Source: Fredericiella sp963839515 | GTDB lineage: Bacteria > Chloroflexota > Anaerolineae > Caldilineales > Caldilineaceae | DNA length: 64,000 nt | Reading direction: 5' to 3' | NCBI GenBank assembly: GCA_963839515.1 | Contig: CAWIVN010000021.1 | Span: 1-64,000, forward strand | Shown here: in pieces, positions 53,231-64,000 of the stretch | Position numbering within the stretch: position 1 is the stretch's first letter | Layout of the letters: each line of letters opens with the position of its first letter | Notes under the pieces: generated by a model | Seen by the model: only the letters and a program-made list of their open reading frames with translations | Database searches by the model: none | What the model was told of the DNA's origin: nothing | Translations under genes and position numbers: made by a program

Positions 53231-54213
53231 GTCAGCTTGAAGTCGGCCAGGCGCCGGAAGCAACCAGCGGAATGGGAGCGGTTCGCACCCTGTTGCGCAA
53301 CCAAGGCATCACGATGCTAGTGATTCTTGGCATCATGTGGGTGGTACTTGCATTTCTCTCCCCCTACTTCTTTACTGTCGGCAATCTCTTTGAAATCACC
53401 CTGCAGACCGCCGTCATCGCCATCATTGCCGCGGGCGAGACATTTGTCATTATCTCGGGGGGCATCGACCTTTCCGTGGGCTCGGTCTTCGCCTGCGCTG
53501 CGGTCGTCGGCGGCCTGGTTTTTACATCGACGGGCAACCTCTTCCTGTCGCTGACGACCACGCTGGGCGTCGGCGCGCTCTTGGGCCTGACCAACGGCTT
53601 GCTGATTACGATGGTGCGCGTCCCGCCGTTTATCGCCACGCTGGGCATGATGGGGATTGCCCGCGGGCTGGCGCTCATCATCTCGGGCGGCATCCCTATC
53701 TACGGGCTTGACGACAGCTACAAGTTTATCGGCCAAGGCAAACTCTTTGATGTAATTCCGGTGCCGACGATCATCGTGCTGGTGGTCTACGCCATCAGCT
53801 ACGTCGTGATGAACCACACGCGCTTTGGCCGTTTTACCTACGCCCTTGGCAGCAATACCGAGGCGGCGCGCCTCTCAGGTATCAATGTGCCTGCCGTTAC
53901 CATCGGCATCTACACGATCTCGGGGTTGTTAGCAGGCCTTGCCTCGATCATTGAAGCGGGGCGACTGGCCACGGTGCAGCCGGCGGGCGGCAACGGCTAT
54001 GAGTTGCTGGCCATCGGCGCCGTGTTGATCGGCGGCGCCAGCACCTTTGGCGGCGAGGGCAGCATCTTCGCCACGTTGATCGGCGCGCTGTTGGTTACGA
54101 CAATCCGTAACGGGCTCAACATCCTCGGGGTGAACGCATTCTGGCAGTATGTGGTAAACGGCATGGTGATCATCGGCGCCGTGGCCGTCGACCAGTATCG
54201 CAGGCGGCGGTAA
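53227..54213 (+). CDS. sugar ABC transporter permease (RbsC-like)
   Basis: 328 residues; start overlaps the ATPase stop. About 8-10 membrane segments, with GETFVIISGGIDLSVGSVFA near residue 70 and GRFTYALGSNTEAARLSGIN near 200, both characteristic of branched sugar permeases. It works as a homodimer with the RbsA-like ATPase. Confidence 0.95.
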   Translation: MSQLEVGQAPEATSGMGAVRTLLRNQGITMLVILGIMWVVLAFLSPYFFTVGNLFEITLQTAVIAIIAAGETFVIISGGIDLSVGSVFACAAVVGGLVFTSTGNLFLSLTTTLGVGALLGLTNGLLITMVRVPPFIATLGMMGIARGLALIISGGIPIYGLDDSYKFIGQGKLFDVIPVPTIIVLVVYAISYVVMNHTRFGRFTYALGSNTEAARLSGINVPAVTIGIYTISGLLAGLASIIEAGRLATVQPAGGNGYELLAIGAVLIGGASTFGGEGSIFATLIGALLVTTIRNGLNILGVNAFWQYVVNGMVIIGAVAVDQYRRRR

Positions 54214-54306
54214 AAGGAGGTGGTTCAGAAGAAGAGGGCGATTGTAGCGGGATACGACGAGCATTTCAACTAACGTTCCAAGCAAAGTTACCGTGGGAGG
54301 AAAGAA

Positions 54307-55344
54307 ATGTCGAAGAAGCTTACTCAGATACTTGGCGTTCTGCTTGTGATAGGAATGCTGGCCGGATGTACGGCGCCAGCGCCGGCAGCACAGCCTGCCG
54401 CTGGACAACCGGCAGCCGAAGGTACCGCGACCGAGCAGCCGGCCGCAGAAGGCGCCAGCAAGGGCGAGATCGTGTTTATTCCCAAGTCCACGTCGGCCAC
54501 CTTCTATCTCTTCCTCGTGAAGGGTGCGCAGGACAAGGCCAAGGAACTTGGCTATACGATCGACTACCAGGGGCCTGCAACGGAAGCTGACATCGCAGCC
54601 CAGGTTGACCTTGTTCGCAACATCACCGCCAAGAAGCCGGCCGGCATCCTGCTGGCGGCGCTGGATTCACAGGCGCTGATTCCGCCGGTGGAAGAGGCGA
54701 TGGCGGCCGGCGTGCCGGTGGCCATGGCCGATTCCGGCATCGAAGGCGACGCCCCCGTGGCGAGCATCATTACAGACCAGTACAAGGGTGGCTTTATGGC
54801 CGGCGAGGAGATGGCCAGGCTGCTCGACAAGAAGGGGCTGGTAGCCAACCTTGGCATTCAGGCCGGCTCCGTGAGCGCCGGACGCAGCAAGGGCTTCGCC
54901 GAGGCCATCGCCCAGTATCCGGACATGCAGGTGCTGGAGACCCAGTGGACCGACGCCGATGCGGCCAAGTCGTTGAATATTGCGACCGATCAGATCACGG
55001 CCAACCCGGAGATCGCAGGCTTCTTCTCGGCGGCGGCCCCGATTGCGGTCGGTATTGCCCAGGCGGCCAAGGCCAAGGGGATCGACAAGAAGGTTAAGAT
55101 TATTACCTTCGATCCCAGCCCGGAAATACTACCACTCTTTGAGGATGGCACCATCCAGGCCATCATTGCCCAGGACCCCTACCAGATGGGCTACCAGGGC
55201 GTGGCGGCGATCGATGCGTTTATCAACGGCCAGACCATCGAGAACAAGCAGATCGAATTGGCGCCAGTGTTGATCACACCGGAGAACGTGGATTCGCCTG
55301 AGGTCCAGGCGCTGTTGCAGACGCCGGATAAGTTCGAGAAGTAG
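54307..55344 (+). CDS. sugar ABC transporter substrate-binding lipoprotein (RbsB-like)
   Basis: 345 residues; GGGAGGAAAG precedes the ATG at 54307. Lipobox MLAGC. After a Pro/Ala/Gly linker the peripla_BP_4 fold begins at IVFIPKSTSATFYLFLVKGA. NITAKKPAGILLAALDSQAL and MADSGIEGDAPVASIITDQ mark the binding cleft. It probably binds a pentose, hexose or cyclitol. A 93-nt gap after the permease contains AAAGGAGGT without a following ORF. Confidence 0.94.
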   Translation: MSKKLTQILGVLLVIGMLAGCTAPAPAAQPAAGQPAAEGTATEQPAAEGASKGEIVFIPKSTSATFYLFLVKGAQDKAKELGYTIDYQGPATEADIAAQVDLVRNITAKKPAGILLAALDSQALIPPVEEAMAAGVPVAMADSGIEGDAPVASIITDQYKGGFMAGEEMARLLDKKGLVANLGIQAGSVSAGRSKGFAEAIAQYPDMQVLETQWTDADAAKSLNIATDQITANPEIAGFFSAAAPIAVGIAQAAKAKGIDKKVKIITFDPSPEILPLFEDGTIQAIIAQDPYQMGYQGVAAIDAFINGQTIENKQIELAPVLITPENVDSPEVQALLQTPDKFEK

Positions 55345-55400
55345 ATCGGGCATTAAGAACGATTGATCTGATCGTGGAGAGATAGAGATCGTAGTTGGGG

Positions 55401-55475
55401 GTAGGGGCACGAGGTCCGGCGGTGAAACCCTCGCTGTAGTGGCGAGCGTTGTTCCGCCGGACCTCGTGCCCCTAC
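55401..55475. repeat. family B hairpin repeat, copy 3
   Basis: Perfect 22-bp arms (55401-55422 and 55454-55475) with inner pair CTCGC/GCGAG in the loop. It lies in the gap between the binding protein and the dehydrogenase, inside the operon. Confidence 0.95.
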
Positions 55476-55531
55476 AACTTGTGCATGCCCTCTTTCACTC
55501 CGTGATGTGAACGCAGGTACAGGAGCCAGCC

Positions 55532-56674
55532 ATGCAGACGCTCAATGTAGGCCTGATCGGCACTGGGTTTATGGGACGGACCCATTCGAACGCCTACAGC
55601 CAGGTGGGTAAATTCTTTGCGCACGAGATCCTGCCCGTGCGCAAGGCGGTCTGTGCGCGGAACCCGCAGACAACGGCGGCGTTTGCGGCGCAGTGGGGAT
55701 GGGAGGAGGTCGTCGCCGATTGGCAGACGTTGGTCGAACGCGACGACATCGACATAGTCGACATTGCCACGCCCAACAATACACACTATGCGATTGCGCT
55801 GGCCGCTGCGAAGGCGGGCAAGATGATCGTGTGCGAGAAGCCGCTGGCCATGAACGCCGCCGAGGCGCGTGCCATGGTGGAAGCGGTCGAGCGCAGTGGC
55901 AAGCCGTCGATGGTCTTTTTTAACTACCGGCGCATCCCGGCCGTCACCTTAGCCAGGCAGCTGGTGGACGAGGGACAGCTCGGGCGCATTTTTCACTACC
56001 GGGCCAAATACCTGCAGGACTGGACCATCAACCCCAAGCTGCCGCAGGGCGGCAATACGCTCTGGCGGCTGGACGCAGACGTCGCCGGCAGTGGGGTAAC
56101 GGGCGATCTGCTGGCCCACTCGATCGACCTGGCCCTATGGTTGGCTGGACCGATCATGCAGGTCACGGCCATGACCGAGACCTTTATCAAGGAGCGGCAG
56201 CTGCAGGACGACCCGGCCACGGTTAAGCCAGTGGCGATCGACGATGCCTGCGCGTTTCTGGCGCGCTTTGCCAACGGTGCGCTGGGCACGTTTGAGTCGA
56301 CGCGTTATGCGTGCGGGCGCAAGAATCAGAATACCTTTGAAATCAATGGGGAGAAGGGCTCGATTGCATTTGACCTCGAGGACGCGCACCAGCTCGAGTA
56401 CTACAGTCACGGCGACAATGCCTTGACGCGCGGCTTTCGCACCATCCAGGTCTGGGATGGCGACCACCCCTACATGAAGAACTGGTGGGTGCCCGGCTGT
56501 GCCATCGGCTACGAGCACACCTTCATCCACGCCGTGTCGGATTTCTTATATGGGCTGGAACGAGGTGAGAAGCTTGCGCCGGACTTCCGCGACGGCTATG
56601 CAACGCAATTGGTGTGCGATGCAGTGCTGGCCTCGGCGCGGACGGGGGAGTGGAAGGAAGTGGAGCCTGCGTAA
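55532..56674 (+). CDS. Gfo/Idh/MocA family oxidoreductase
   Basis: 380 residues; AGGAG lies 7 nt before the ATG. The Rossmann motif is GLIGTGFMGRTHSNAY. The EKP motif (VCEKPLAMNAAEARAM) holds the NAD and active-site Lys, and the C-terminal GALGTFESTRYACGRKNQ is typical of inositol- or sugar-dehydrogenase-like members. Its place at the end of the sugar ABC operon suggests that it oxidises the imported sugar or cyclitol. The convergent tpiA gene follows after family B copy 4. Confidence 0.93.
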   Translation: MQTLNVGLIGTGFMGRTHSNAYSQVGKFFAHEILPVRKAVCARNPQTTAAFAAQWGWEEVVADWQTLVERDDIDIVDIATPNNTHYAIALAAAKAGKMIVCEKPLAMNAAEARAMVEAVERSGKPSMVFFNYRRIPAVTLARQLVDEGQLGRIFHYRAKYLQDWTINPKLPQGGNTLWRLDADVAGSGVTGDLLAHSIDLALWLAGPIMQVTAMTETFIKERQLQDDPATVKPVAIDDACAFLARFANGALGTFESTRYACGRKNQNTFEINGEKGSIAFDLEDAHQLEYYSHGDNALTRGFRTIQVWDGDHPYMKNWWVPGCAIGYEHTFIHAVSDFLYGLERGEKLAPDFRDGYATQLVCDAVLASARTGEWKEVEPA

Positions 56675-56708
56675 AATGTTCGGATTGGGTGAAGTGCGCG
56701 GGCGTGGG

Positions 56709-56784
56709 GTAAGGGCACAAGGTCCGGCGGGGAGTAAGTTCGCCGTTGCAGCGATCGTTATTCCGCCGGACCTTGTGCCCTTAC
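56709..56784. repeat. family B hairpin repeat, copy 4
   Basis: Perfect 22-bp arms (56709-56730 and 56763-56784). Compared with copy 3, G-to-A changes in the left arm are matched by C-to-T in the right arm, so pairing is kept. It lies between the convergent dehydrogenase and tpiA genes. Confidence 0.95.
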
Positions 56785-56797
56785 GATAATCTACACT

Positions 56798-57565
56798 CTA
56801 GCGGTAGACTTCGGCCGTGCCGCGGACCATTTCGGCGTAGCTTTCGACCTTGAGGGCGGCGCCGCCGATGAGGGCACCGTCTATGTCGGGCTGGGCCATG
56901 ATCTCGCGGATGTTCTTTTCGTTGGTGCTGCCGCCGTACAGGATGCGGGTGATAGCGGCAACCTTGGGGCCGTAAAGCTCGGCGACAGTGGCGCGCACGA
57001 CGCCGCCGCAGATATCGTTGGCCTGCTGCGCCGTGGCGGCGCGGCCCGTGCCGATAGCCCAGATCGGTTCGTAGGCGATGACCAGGCTTTCGACCTGTGC
57101 GGTATCAAGGCCGGCCAGCGCACCGCGCACCTGGCCGCTGACAAAGGACTGCGTTTCGCCCGCCTCGTTTTGTTCGAGCGACTCGCCGCAGCAGACGATC
57201 GGGGTCAGGCCGGCTTCGAGTGCGGCCTTGATTTTCTTGTTGACGCCCTCGTCGGTTTCGGCAAAGTACTGGCGGCGCTCGCTGTGGCCCAAGATTACGT
57301 ATTGGGCCAGACCTACCAGCATGCCGGCACTCACCTCGCCCGTGTAGGCGCCGCTGGGAGCCCAGTGCATGTTCTGAGCGCCGACCTCGATATTGCTGTC
57401 CGCCAGGACATTGGCCACGGCGGGCAGGTCGACAAACGGTGGGCAGAGCACGCGGTCCACACCATCTTCGTCATTGACGGCCTCGCGGATCGCCTTGGCC
57501 AATGCCACCGCCTCGGCGACGTTCTTGTTCATCTTCCAGTTGCCCGCCATCATCGGCTTGCGCAT
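56798..57565 (-). CDS. tpiA: triosephosphate isomerase
   Basis: 255 residues. Interconverts glyceraldehyde 3-phosphate and dihydroxyacetone phosphate. Lys11 in GNWKMN, His94 in GHSERR and Glu166 in AYEPIWAIGTG are the catalytic residues; the phosphate-binding GGSTNEKN and GGAALK are present. Last gene of the gap-pgk-unknown-tpiA group. A family B hairpin follows its stop. Confidence 0.98.
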   Translation of the reverse strand: MRKPMMAGNWKMNKNVAEAVALAKAIREAVNDEDGVDRVLCPPFVDLPAVANVLADSNIEVGAQNMHWAPSGAYTGEVSAGMLVGLAQYVILGHSERRQYFAETDEGVNKKIKAALEAGLTPIVCCGESLEQNEAGETQSFVSGQVRGALAGLDTAQVESLVIAYEPIWAIGTGRAATAQQANDICGGVVRATVAELYGPKVAAITRILYGGSTNEKNIREIMAQPDIDGALIGGAALKVESYAEMVRGTAEVYR

Positions 57566-57696
57566 AAAGGTTCACTCCTTACATCAAGAGACGCCTTGCA
57601 GCTTACCGGCCATCTCGTCGAGTATATTCGTCACGTGCGCAATCGATAGTGTGCGCACAAATCAAGCAAATCCCAAGTGTTAGCCAATCCCACAAA

Positions 57697-58083
57697 TCAA
57701 GGTTCAGACGATTGCTCATCTGCCGCCTGCTCGCGCTCCTCGCGTTCGCGCGCCTCAGCCGCAACCACCTCGTCGTCATACTCGTCCACCGACAGCCAGC
57801 GGCCGCCGTGCACTTCCTGGCGCACCAACCGCTTCTTGCTGTCGAGCCAGATTTCGAATTCGACCTCGCCAAAGCAGCGGCCCTTGCCGGAGGTGTGCAC
57901 CACCTTGCGCACGTAATAGCCACCCTGGTTTTCGTCGTCGAGGCTGACCTCGTTCATCAAGTCGACCTGCCCGGCCACGGCCTCGCGGCAGCGGTTGCTG
58001 AGCGCGTAGATGGCCATGTACCGGTCCGAACTGGACGGCGCTTTGCCTAAGAAGGGGGCGAAGAGTTTGGAAAGGAAGCTCAT
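57697..58083 (-). CDS. hypothetical protein within glycolytic cluster
   Basis: 128 residues; weak AAGG upstream of the ATG at 58083. It starts with an amphipathic FLSKLFAPFLGK. The body contains LDDENQGGYYVRKVVHTSGK, GRCFGEVEFEIW and LVRQEVHGGRWL, a beta-rich fold, and ends in an acidic/Glu-rich tail. No signal or catalytic motif. It sits between pgk and tpiA, but family C copy 3 separates it from pgk, so co-transcription is uncertain. Confidence 0.8.
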   Translation of the reverse strand: MSFLSKLFAPFLGKAPSSSDRYMAIYALSNRCREAVAGQVDLMNEVSLDDENQGGYYVRKVVHTSGKGRCFGEVEFEIWLDSKKRLVRQEVHGGRWLSVDEYDDEVVAAEAREREEREQAADEQSSEP

Positions 58084-58118
58084 GGGCAGTGCCTTTTGTT
58101 ACGAGTCGTGACGGAAGC

Positions 58119-58180
58119 CGTGCCAGGCTCGCACCACCAGATTGCTTGTAGGCCAGGTAGCTTGGTGCGAGCGAGGCACG
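58119..58180. repeat. family C inverted repeat, copy 3
   Basis: Arms CGTGCCAGGCTCGCACCA (58119-58136) and TGGTGCGAGCGAGGCACG (58163-58180) pair at 16 of 18 positions. The right arm is identical over 16 nt to that of copy 2. It lies between pgk and the unknown gene. Confidence 0.85.
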
Positions 58181-58186
58181 AGAGTG

Positions 58187-59371
<1,185 letters not shown>

Positions 59372-59444
59372 GGTGATCTCCAATGCCGGTCATTGAATAC
59401 CATTGTACGGGTGCATTATCTAGCAGGACGTGACGGGTTGGGGC

Positions 59445-59514
59445 GGGCACAAGGTCCGGCGGGATAGCCTCGCTGCTCTGGCGAACCATCTTGCGCCGGA
59501 CCTTGTGCCCCTAC
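59445..59514. repeat. family B hairpin repeat, copy 5
   Basis: Perfect 17-bp arms (59445-59461 and 59494-59510, GGGCACAAGGTCCGGCG and complement), inner TCGC/GCGA, then CTAC at 59511-59514. It lies between gap and pgk. Confidence 0.92.
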
Positions 59515-59544
59515 GATCTTGCGTCCTGCAGACCCTACTCCAAA

Positions 59545-59577
59545 ACGAGCGTGGCACGCACTGCGCACCACGCTCGT
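59545..59577 (-). terminator. intrinsic terminator of gap
   Basis: 10-bp perfect stem (ACGAGCGTGG, 59545-59554, with 59568-59577); on the minus strand the stem is followed by TTTTG. It starts 28 nt after the gap stop. The plus strand has AAAAAG on the other side, so it may be bidirectional. Confidence 0.75.
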
Positions 59578-59605
59578 AAAAAGACTCTGGGGAGGCAGGG
59601 GCTCC

Positions 59606-60619
<1,014 letters not shown>

Positions 60620-60762
60620 TTTGCTCTCCTTAAATATGTGAATAACAAAGAATTGTTTTCCGTGTCCATATTACACCAAGTCCCCGGCAAATGCCATATT
60701 GAGGGGTAGGGCATTTTTTGCGGGGATGAGACGTTACGTGATCGAAAACGGAATATGATGTC

Positions 60763-63390
60763 TCAATCGCTGGCCAAACGGGCGGATATCACATCAAGGG
60801 ACAGCTGTTTCCCTGCTGTGAAGGCTGTGGCGAATTCCAGGGGTTCAAGGGCTTGGCGCACGGCCGCCAGCGCTATCTCCGCCAGTGCTTGCTGCGGCCC
60901 CACCCGCACATGATGGACGCGACCGTGTGCCTGTTCAGCCAGCCCAAATAGCTCTGCGGCGCGCCGGTACTGTCCCTTTGCCGTTGCCAGGCGTGCAGCG
61001 ACAAAGATGCGCTCGACATCGTAGATGAAGATACCGTGGGGTTCGGCGTACCACTCTAGACTTTGCCTCAGCCACTGCTCCGCCTCGTCATGCTTGCAGT
61101 CTAGCAGAGCGGCGTCGGCAAGGTAAGCACAGATGCAGGCAGCCGGCAGGTTAGGTTTGAGAGCAGCATACAGGGCCAAGCTGTCGGCCAAGAGTGTGCG
61201 TGCTCCGCTTGCGTCACCGAGATACAAGGTGACGAGTCCTAGCAGTGGCTGCCAATTGAGCCGCCAACTCAGTCTTTCGAACTCAGTTATTATCGTCTTC
61301 GACTGGCATAACAACGTGTAGGCAGCGTCAAGGTCGCCCCGCATCAGCGCTAACTGGCCCAAGATAGCAAAGGTATCGCTGATGCCGTTGTGATCGCCGC
61401 GCCGCCGGAACAGCTCCAAGCTTTCTGCCGCAAGCGGCGCAGCTCGCTCTACTTCACCTTGATCAACCAGTTGTTTTGCATAGTCAGTAATGCCTGCGGC
61501 CAGAATAAAGTCACGGTCGCCCAGCAGCCCCCACGCCGTGCCCAACCCACCAAGCTCGTAGGCAGCGCGGGCGAGGGCGACGGCGCGCTCAGAGGCTTCG
61601 TTGGCTGCTGCCGCGTTAGGCATCACCAAGGCCAGCCAGTGCCAAGCCGCCGCGCGCAGGAGCATATCCCGGCAGCTCTCCAGCAGTGACATGACCTCGC
61701 CCGCATACTGATCCCTCTGCGCAAACGGCTCGTCACCCACGCCAAAGGCATAGCCCCACAGCAGGATCGCCAGGCGCAAATCATCTTCCAGGGCGCGCCG
61801 GTGCGGCAGCAACCGAGCCAACCAGTCCGCGCCTTCGGCTCGCAACCCACAGCTGAGCCAGTACCAGCTGGCAACGAGCACCAGCCACGCGGCATCGGTA
61901 TGAAGCCCCCTGTCGAGAGCCCCTTGCATAGCAGCGCGTAGATTGTCCTGCTCCGCGTCGAAGCGTGCTAACCAGCTAGGGGCCTCTGGTCCGCGCAACT
62001 GGAGATCGGCCGTTTGCGCAAACTGCAAATACGTAGCGAAATGGCGTCTGCAAAGCGTTTCTTCCTCACCTTGAGCCCGCAACTGCTCCCTGGCAAATTC
62101 ACGAATGGTTTCTAGCAGCACAAAGCGCCGCGCACCATTGGCTGTCGCCTCAGCCTGTACCAGATTCTTGGCAACCAAAGCATGGAGCGTGGCGAGCAGC
62201 GGGCGTGCAGCAGGCTCTTGAGCCCAATTGCTTACTGCTGTGATTGCTGTCAGGTCACCACCACCGGCGAGCACACTGATGCTACGCAGAAGCCGGCGTT
62301 CGTCTTCGTCCAGCAGCTCGTAGCTATAACGAATGGCAGCACGCAACGTTCGCTGCCGCGCCGGCAAATCTTTTGCGCCATCTACGAGGACATTTAGCGG
62401 CCCCTCTTGCAGATGTGCCAATAATTGCTCGAGTGTGAGGAGCTCGGCTTGTGCTGCGCAAAGCTCGATCGCCAGCGGCAGGCGGTCCAGCCTGGCGCAG
62501 ATGGCGTCAAGGGTGCGGCGATTCGACGGCGTCAGGGCAAAGCCGGGCTCGACGGCTACTGCACGTGCGCAGAACAAGTCTACGGCCGCCTCCAACGTCA
62601 GTGGTTGTACAAGCTGCCGCTGTTCGGCGCGTAAGTGCAGCCGTTCGCGGCTGGTGACAACAATGTGCAGATCGCCGCATTCCGCAAGCAACTCCGCCAC
62701 CAACGGCGCCGCAGCAACTATCTGTTCAAAATTGTCGAGAATGAGCAGCATCTCCTTGTGTCGAAGGTACTCGATGACACGGGTTGCGGGTGGCTTGGAT
62801 GAACCCTCCTGTAGCTTCAGCGTGGTCATCAACGTGCTGGCCAGCAAGTCCGGCTGGTTCACCGCCGCCAGGGGCACAAAACAGGCGCCGTGCCGGTAGA
62901 TCCACTGTAGTTTTGTGCCCACCGCCTGCGCCAGACGCGTCTTCCCGACGCCAGGCGGTCCGACCAAGGTCAGCAAGCGCCCCTTGTGTCCCAGCAGACG
63001 CCGGCACAACTGCTCAACCTCGTCGTCACGTCCAATCAACTCTGTGGGCGGCAGTGGCAGGCGCGGTTCTCCTGCAGCCTCCGTCGTTATGGTTTTTGAA
63101 CCATGGTAGCTGGGAGGGCGAAAAGCGGGCGACAGCCGCTCGCCGCGTGCCGCAGCCGCAGCCGCCACTAGCTGGGTGGCTAGAATTGGTTCTTCCAGTA
63201 AGCCCAGGGCAGGCACATAGGTGTGGGCCACGATTTCGACGTCAGGTAGGCGTTGGTTCTGTTCCAGGGCGCCAACCAGCGAGCGGCTGTAGCCGGTAGC
63301 GGCGGCCAGATCGCTCTGGCTCATACCTGCGCGTTTGCGCAATTGCTTCAGGAGATCGCCAAAGGTCGGCGACACGTCGGAAGAGTACAT
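60763..63390 (-). CDS. XRE-type HTH, STAND/NB-ARC-like ATPase, TPR-like regulator
   Basis: 875 residues from the ATG at 63390 (MYSSDVSPTF); no Shine-Dalgarno is visible, and the ATG-free frame extends to 63462. Residues about 10-65 are an XRE helix-turn-helix (LRKRAGMSQSDLAAATGYSR). The NTPase domain has Walker A TLVGPPGVGKTRLAQ, Walker B MLLILDNFEQI and a VTSRERLHL sensor. LPLAIELCAAQ is the GxP/LPLA motif of NB-ARC and SARP-associated ATPases. The last 450 residues are TPR-like helical repeats. It is probably a ligand- or stress-responsive transcription regulator, and is divergent from a cupin lipoprotein that may be its target. Confidence 0.9.
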   Translation of the reverse strand: MYSSDVSPTFGDLLKQLRKRAGMSQSDLAAATGYSRSLVGALEQNQRLPDVEIVAHTYVPALGLLEEPILATQLVAAAAAARGERLSPAFRPPSYHGSKTITTEAAGEPRLPLPPTELIGRDDEVEQLCRRLLGHKGRLLTLVGPPGVGKTRLAQAVGTKLQWIYRHGACFVPLAAVNQPDLLASTLMTTLKLQEGSSKPPATRVIEYLRHKEMLLILDNFEQIVAAAPLVAELLAECGDLHIVVTSRERLHLRAEQRQLVQPLTLEAAVDLFCARAVAVEPGFALTPSNRRTLDAICARLDRLPLAIELCAAQAELLTLEQLLAHLQEGPLNVLVDGAKDLPARQRTLRAAIRYSYELLDEDERRLLRSISVLAGGGDLTAITAVSNWAQEPAARPLLATLHALVAKNLVQAEATANGARRFVLLETIREFAREQLRAQGEEETLCRRHFATYLQFAQTADLQLRGPEAPSWLARFDAEQDNLRAAMQGALDRGLHTDAAWLVLVASWYWLSCGLRAEGADWLARLLPHRRALEDDLRLAILLWGYAFGVGDEPFAQRDQYAGEVMSLLESCRDMLLRAAAWHWLALVMPNAAAANEASERAVALARAAYELGGLGTAWGLLGDRDFILAAGITDYAKQLVDQGEVERAAPLAAESLELFRRRGDHNGISDTFAILGQLALMRGDLDAAYTLLCQSKTIITEFERLSWRLNWQPLLGLVTLYLGDASGARTLLADSLALYAALKPNLPAACICAYLADAALLDCKHDEAEQWLRQSLEWYAEPHGIFIYDVERIFVAARLATAKGQYRRAAELFGLAEQAHGRVHHVRVGPQQALAEIALAAVRQALEPLEFATAFTAGKQLSLDVISARLASD

Positions 63391-63393
63391 GTG

Positions 63394-63415
63394 ATCTGTG
63401 GCAAATCTGTGGCAA
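63394..63415. promoter_or_regulatory. tandem 11-bp direct repeat at regulator start
   Basis: ATCTGTGGCAA occurs twice with no gap, directly before the regulator ATG (63390). Tandem half-sites one helical turn apart suit an XRE-type dimer, and the position suggests autoregulation and control of the divergent cupin gene. Confidence 0.4.
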
Positions 63416-63513
63416 AAGTGCTTCCATGTGGCCCGGCGGCCTGGTACTGTGGTCGCACGCATAACAGCGTGTACTGAACCGTCTTAACCAGACATCAACG
63501 CAAGGGGCAAGAG

Positions 63514-64000
63514 ATGCAACCACTTTCTTCAGGCCGGCGCGTCATTCTGTTGTCACCGCTGTGGTTAGCGCTGCTAGCGGCATGCCGACCACTTCAACCT
63601 TATGTTGCGGGCGAACAAGGCACAGGCGCTGCGGTGGGCGCCACGAACGAACTATCCGGAGCGAATACTATGACAAACACTCTCAATCTACAAACGCAGT
63701 TGCAGTCAGTCTTGGTGCAGCCCGGCAGTGTGCCTGAACTGCACGCCTTTGGCGACGTGCTGTCCGTTCTGGTGGCGGGAGAGCACACCGGCAATGCGCT
63801 GACAGTGATGTACGATGTAACGCCACCGGGCGGTGGTCCGCCGCTGCACAGGCACAGCCGTGAGGACGAGTTTTTCCTGGTGGTGGAAGGGCGCATCAGT
63901 TACTTTGTAGACGATGTATGGACGGAGATTGGGCCGGGTGGGGCCGTCTACTTCCCACGCGGCACTGCCCACCACTACAAGAACGTGGGCGACACGCCCA
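63514..64000 (+). CDS. cupin-domain lipoprotein, truncated by window end
   Basis: At least 162 residues from the ATG at 63514 (AAGGGG 7 nt upstream); the frame is open to the edge. Signal peptide with lipobox ALLAAC. After a linker the cupin 2 fold begins near residue 70: DVTPPGGGPPLHRHSREDEF (metal ligands HxH and E), FFLVVEGRISYF, then YFPRGTAHHYKN with the last His. Extracytoplasmic cupin, ligand unknown. Divergent from the XRE-ATPase-TPR regulator. Confidence 0.85.
   Translation, partial: MQPLSSGRRVILLSPLWLALLAACRPLQPYVAGEQGTGAAVGATNELSGANTMTNTLNLQTQLQSVLVQPGSVPELHAFGDVLSVLVAGEHTGNALTVMYDVTPPGGGPPLHRHSREDEFFLVVEGRISYFVDDVWTEIGPGGAVYFPRGTAHHYKNVGDTP

Noticed and set aside
60763..63390. 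XRE-STAND protein as an antiphage defence ATPase
   Set aside because: It has a DNA-binding XRE domain and TPR repeats but no effector such as a nuclease, TIR or protease, and no defence genes are nearby.

Overview
The window is GC-rich chromosomal DNA, most likely from an uncultured Chloroflexota bacterium (Anaerolineae/Caldilineae-like). This is inferred from gene style: many lipoproteins and secreted subtilases in a cell that appears to lack an outer membrane, a gap-pgk-tpiA glycolytic cluster, a PurL with a PurS-like extension, two sugar/peptide ABC systems and a large XRE-ATPase-TPR regulator. There is no rRNA, tRNA or CRISPR array that I can see.

Layout. 1-7.1 kb is disturbed: a frameshift-riddled TPR protein, a fragment of a luciferase-like oxidoreductase, a subtilase, a chimeric zinc-finger/LysM gene and an orphan RepA-like ATPase. 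7.1-21.3 kb holds secreted and envelope proteins (lipoproteins, a large subtilase, a membrane glycosyltransferase, a beta-propeller protein) mixed with small enzymes (VOC, Nudix, VWA). 21.3-25.7 kb is a compact minus-strand cluster: a signal-less subtilase with a Pro/Val/Gly repeat tail, a RiPP-maturation-type radical SAM enzyme, and a lipoprotein that resembles the subtilase prodomain. 25.9-31.9 kb has a MerR/TipA-like regulator, purQ and purL (both carrying a short palindromic repeat inside the reading frame) and a small peptidase. 32-37.3 kb has a GH3 glycosidase, a GT1 glycosyltransferase and a PHP-type phosphoesterase. 37.3-43.3 kb is an oligopeptide-type ABC operon (ATPase, ATPase, binding protein, permease, permease). 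43.6-50.5 kb has a ComB-GrpB fusion, an MFS transporter, two frameshifted genes and a flavoprotein. 50.6-56.7 kb is a LacI-controlled sugar ABC operon with a Gfo/Idh/MocA dehydrogenase. 56.8-60.6 kb is gap-pgk-(unknown)-tpiA. 60.7-64 kb has a large XRE-NTPase-TPR regulator divergent from a truncated cupin lipoprotein.

The most unusual feature is the density of short structured repeats. Family A is a near-palindrome centred on CCWGG, found between genes and in-frame inside purQ and purL. Family B is a roughly 75-bp hairpin with 17-22 bp perfect arms, five copies, with paired base changes between copies. Family C is a roughly 60-bp inverted repeat with three copies. A 51-nt perfect palindrome sits on one gene's stop codon. 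Several genes have single frameshifts; these may be assembly indels and should be checked against reads before any gene is called a pseudogene.
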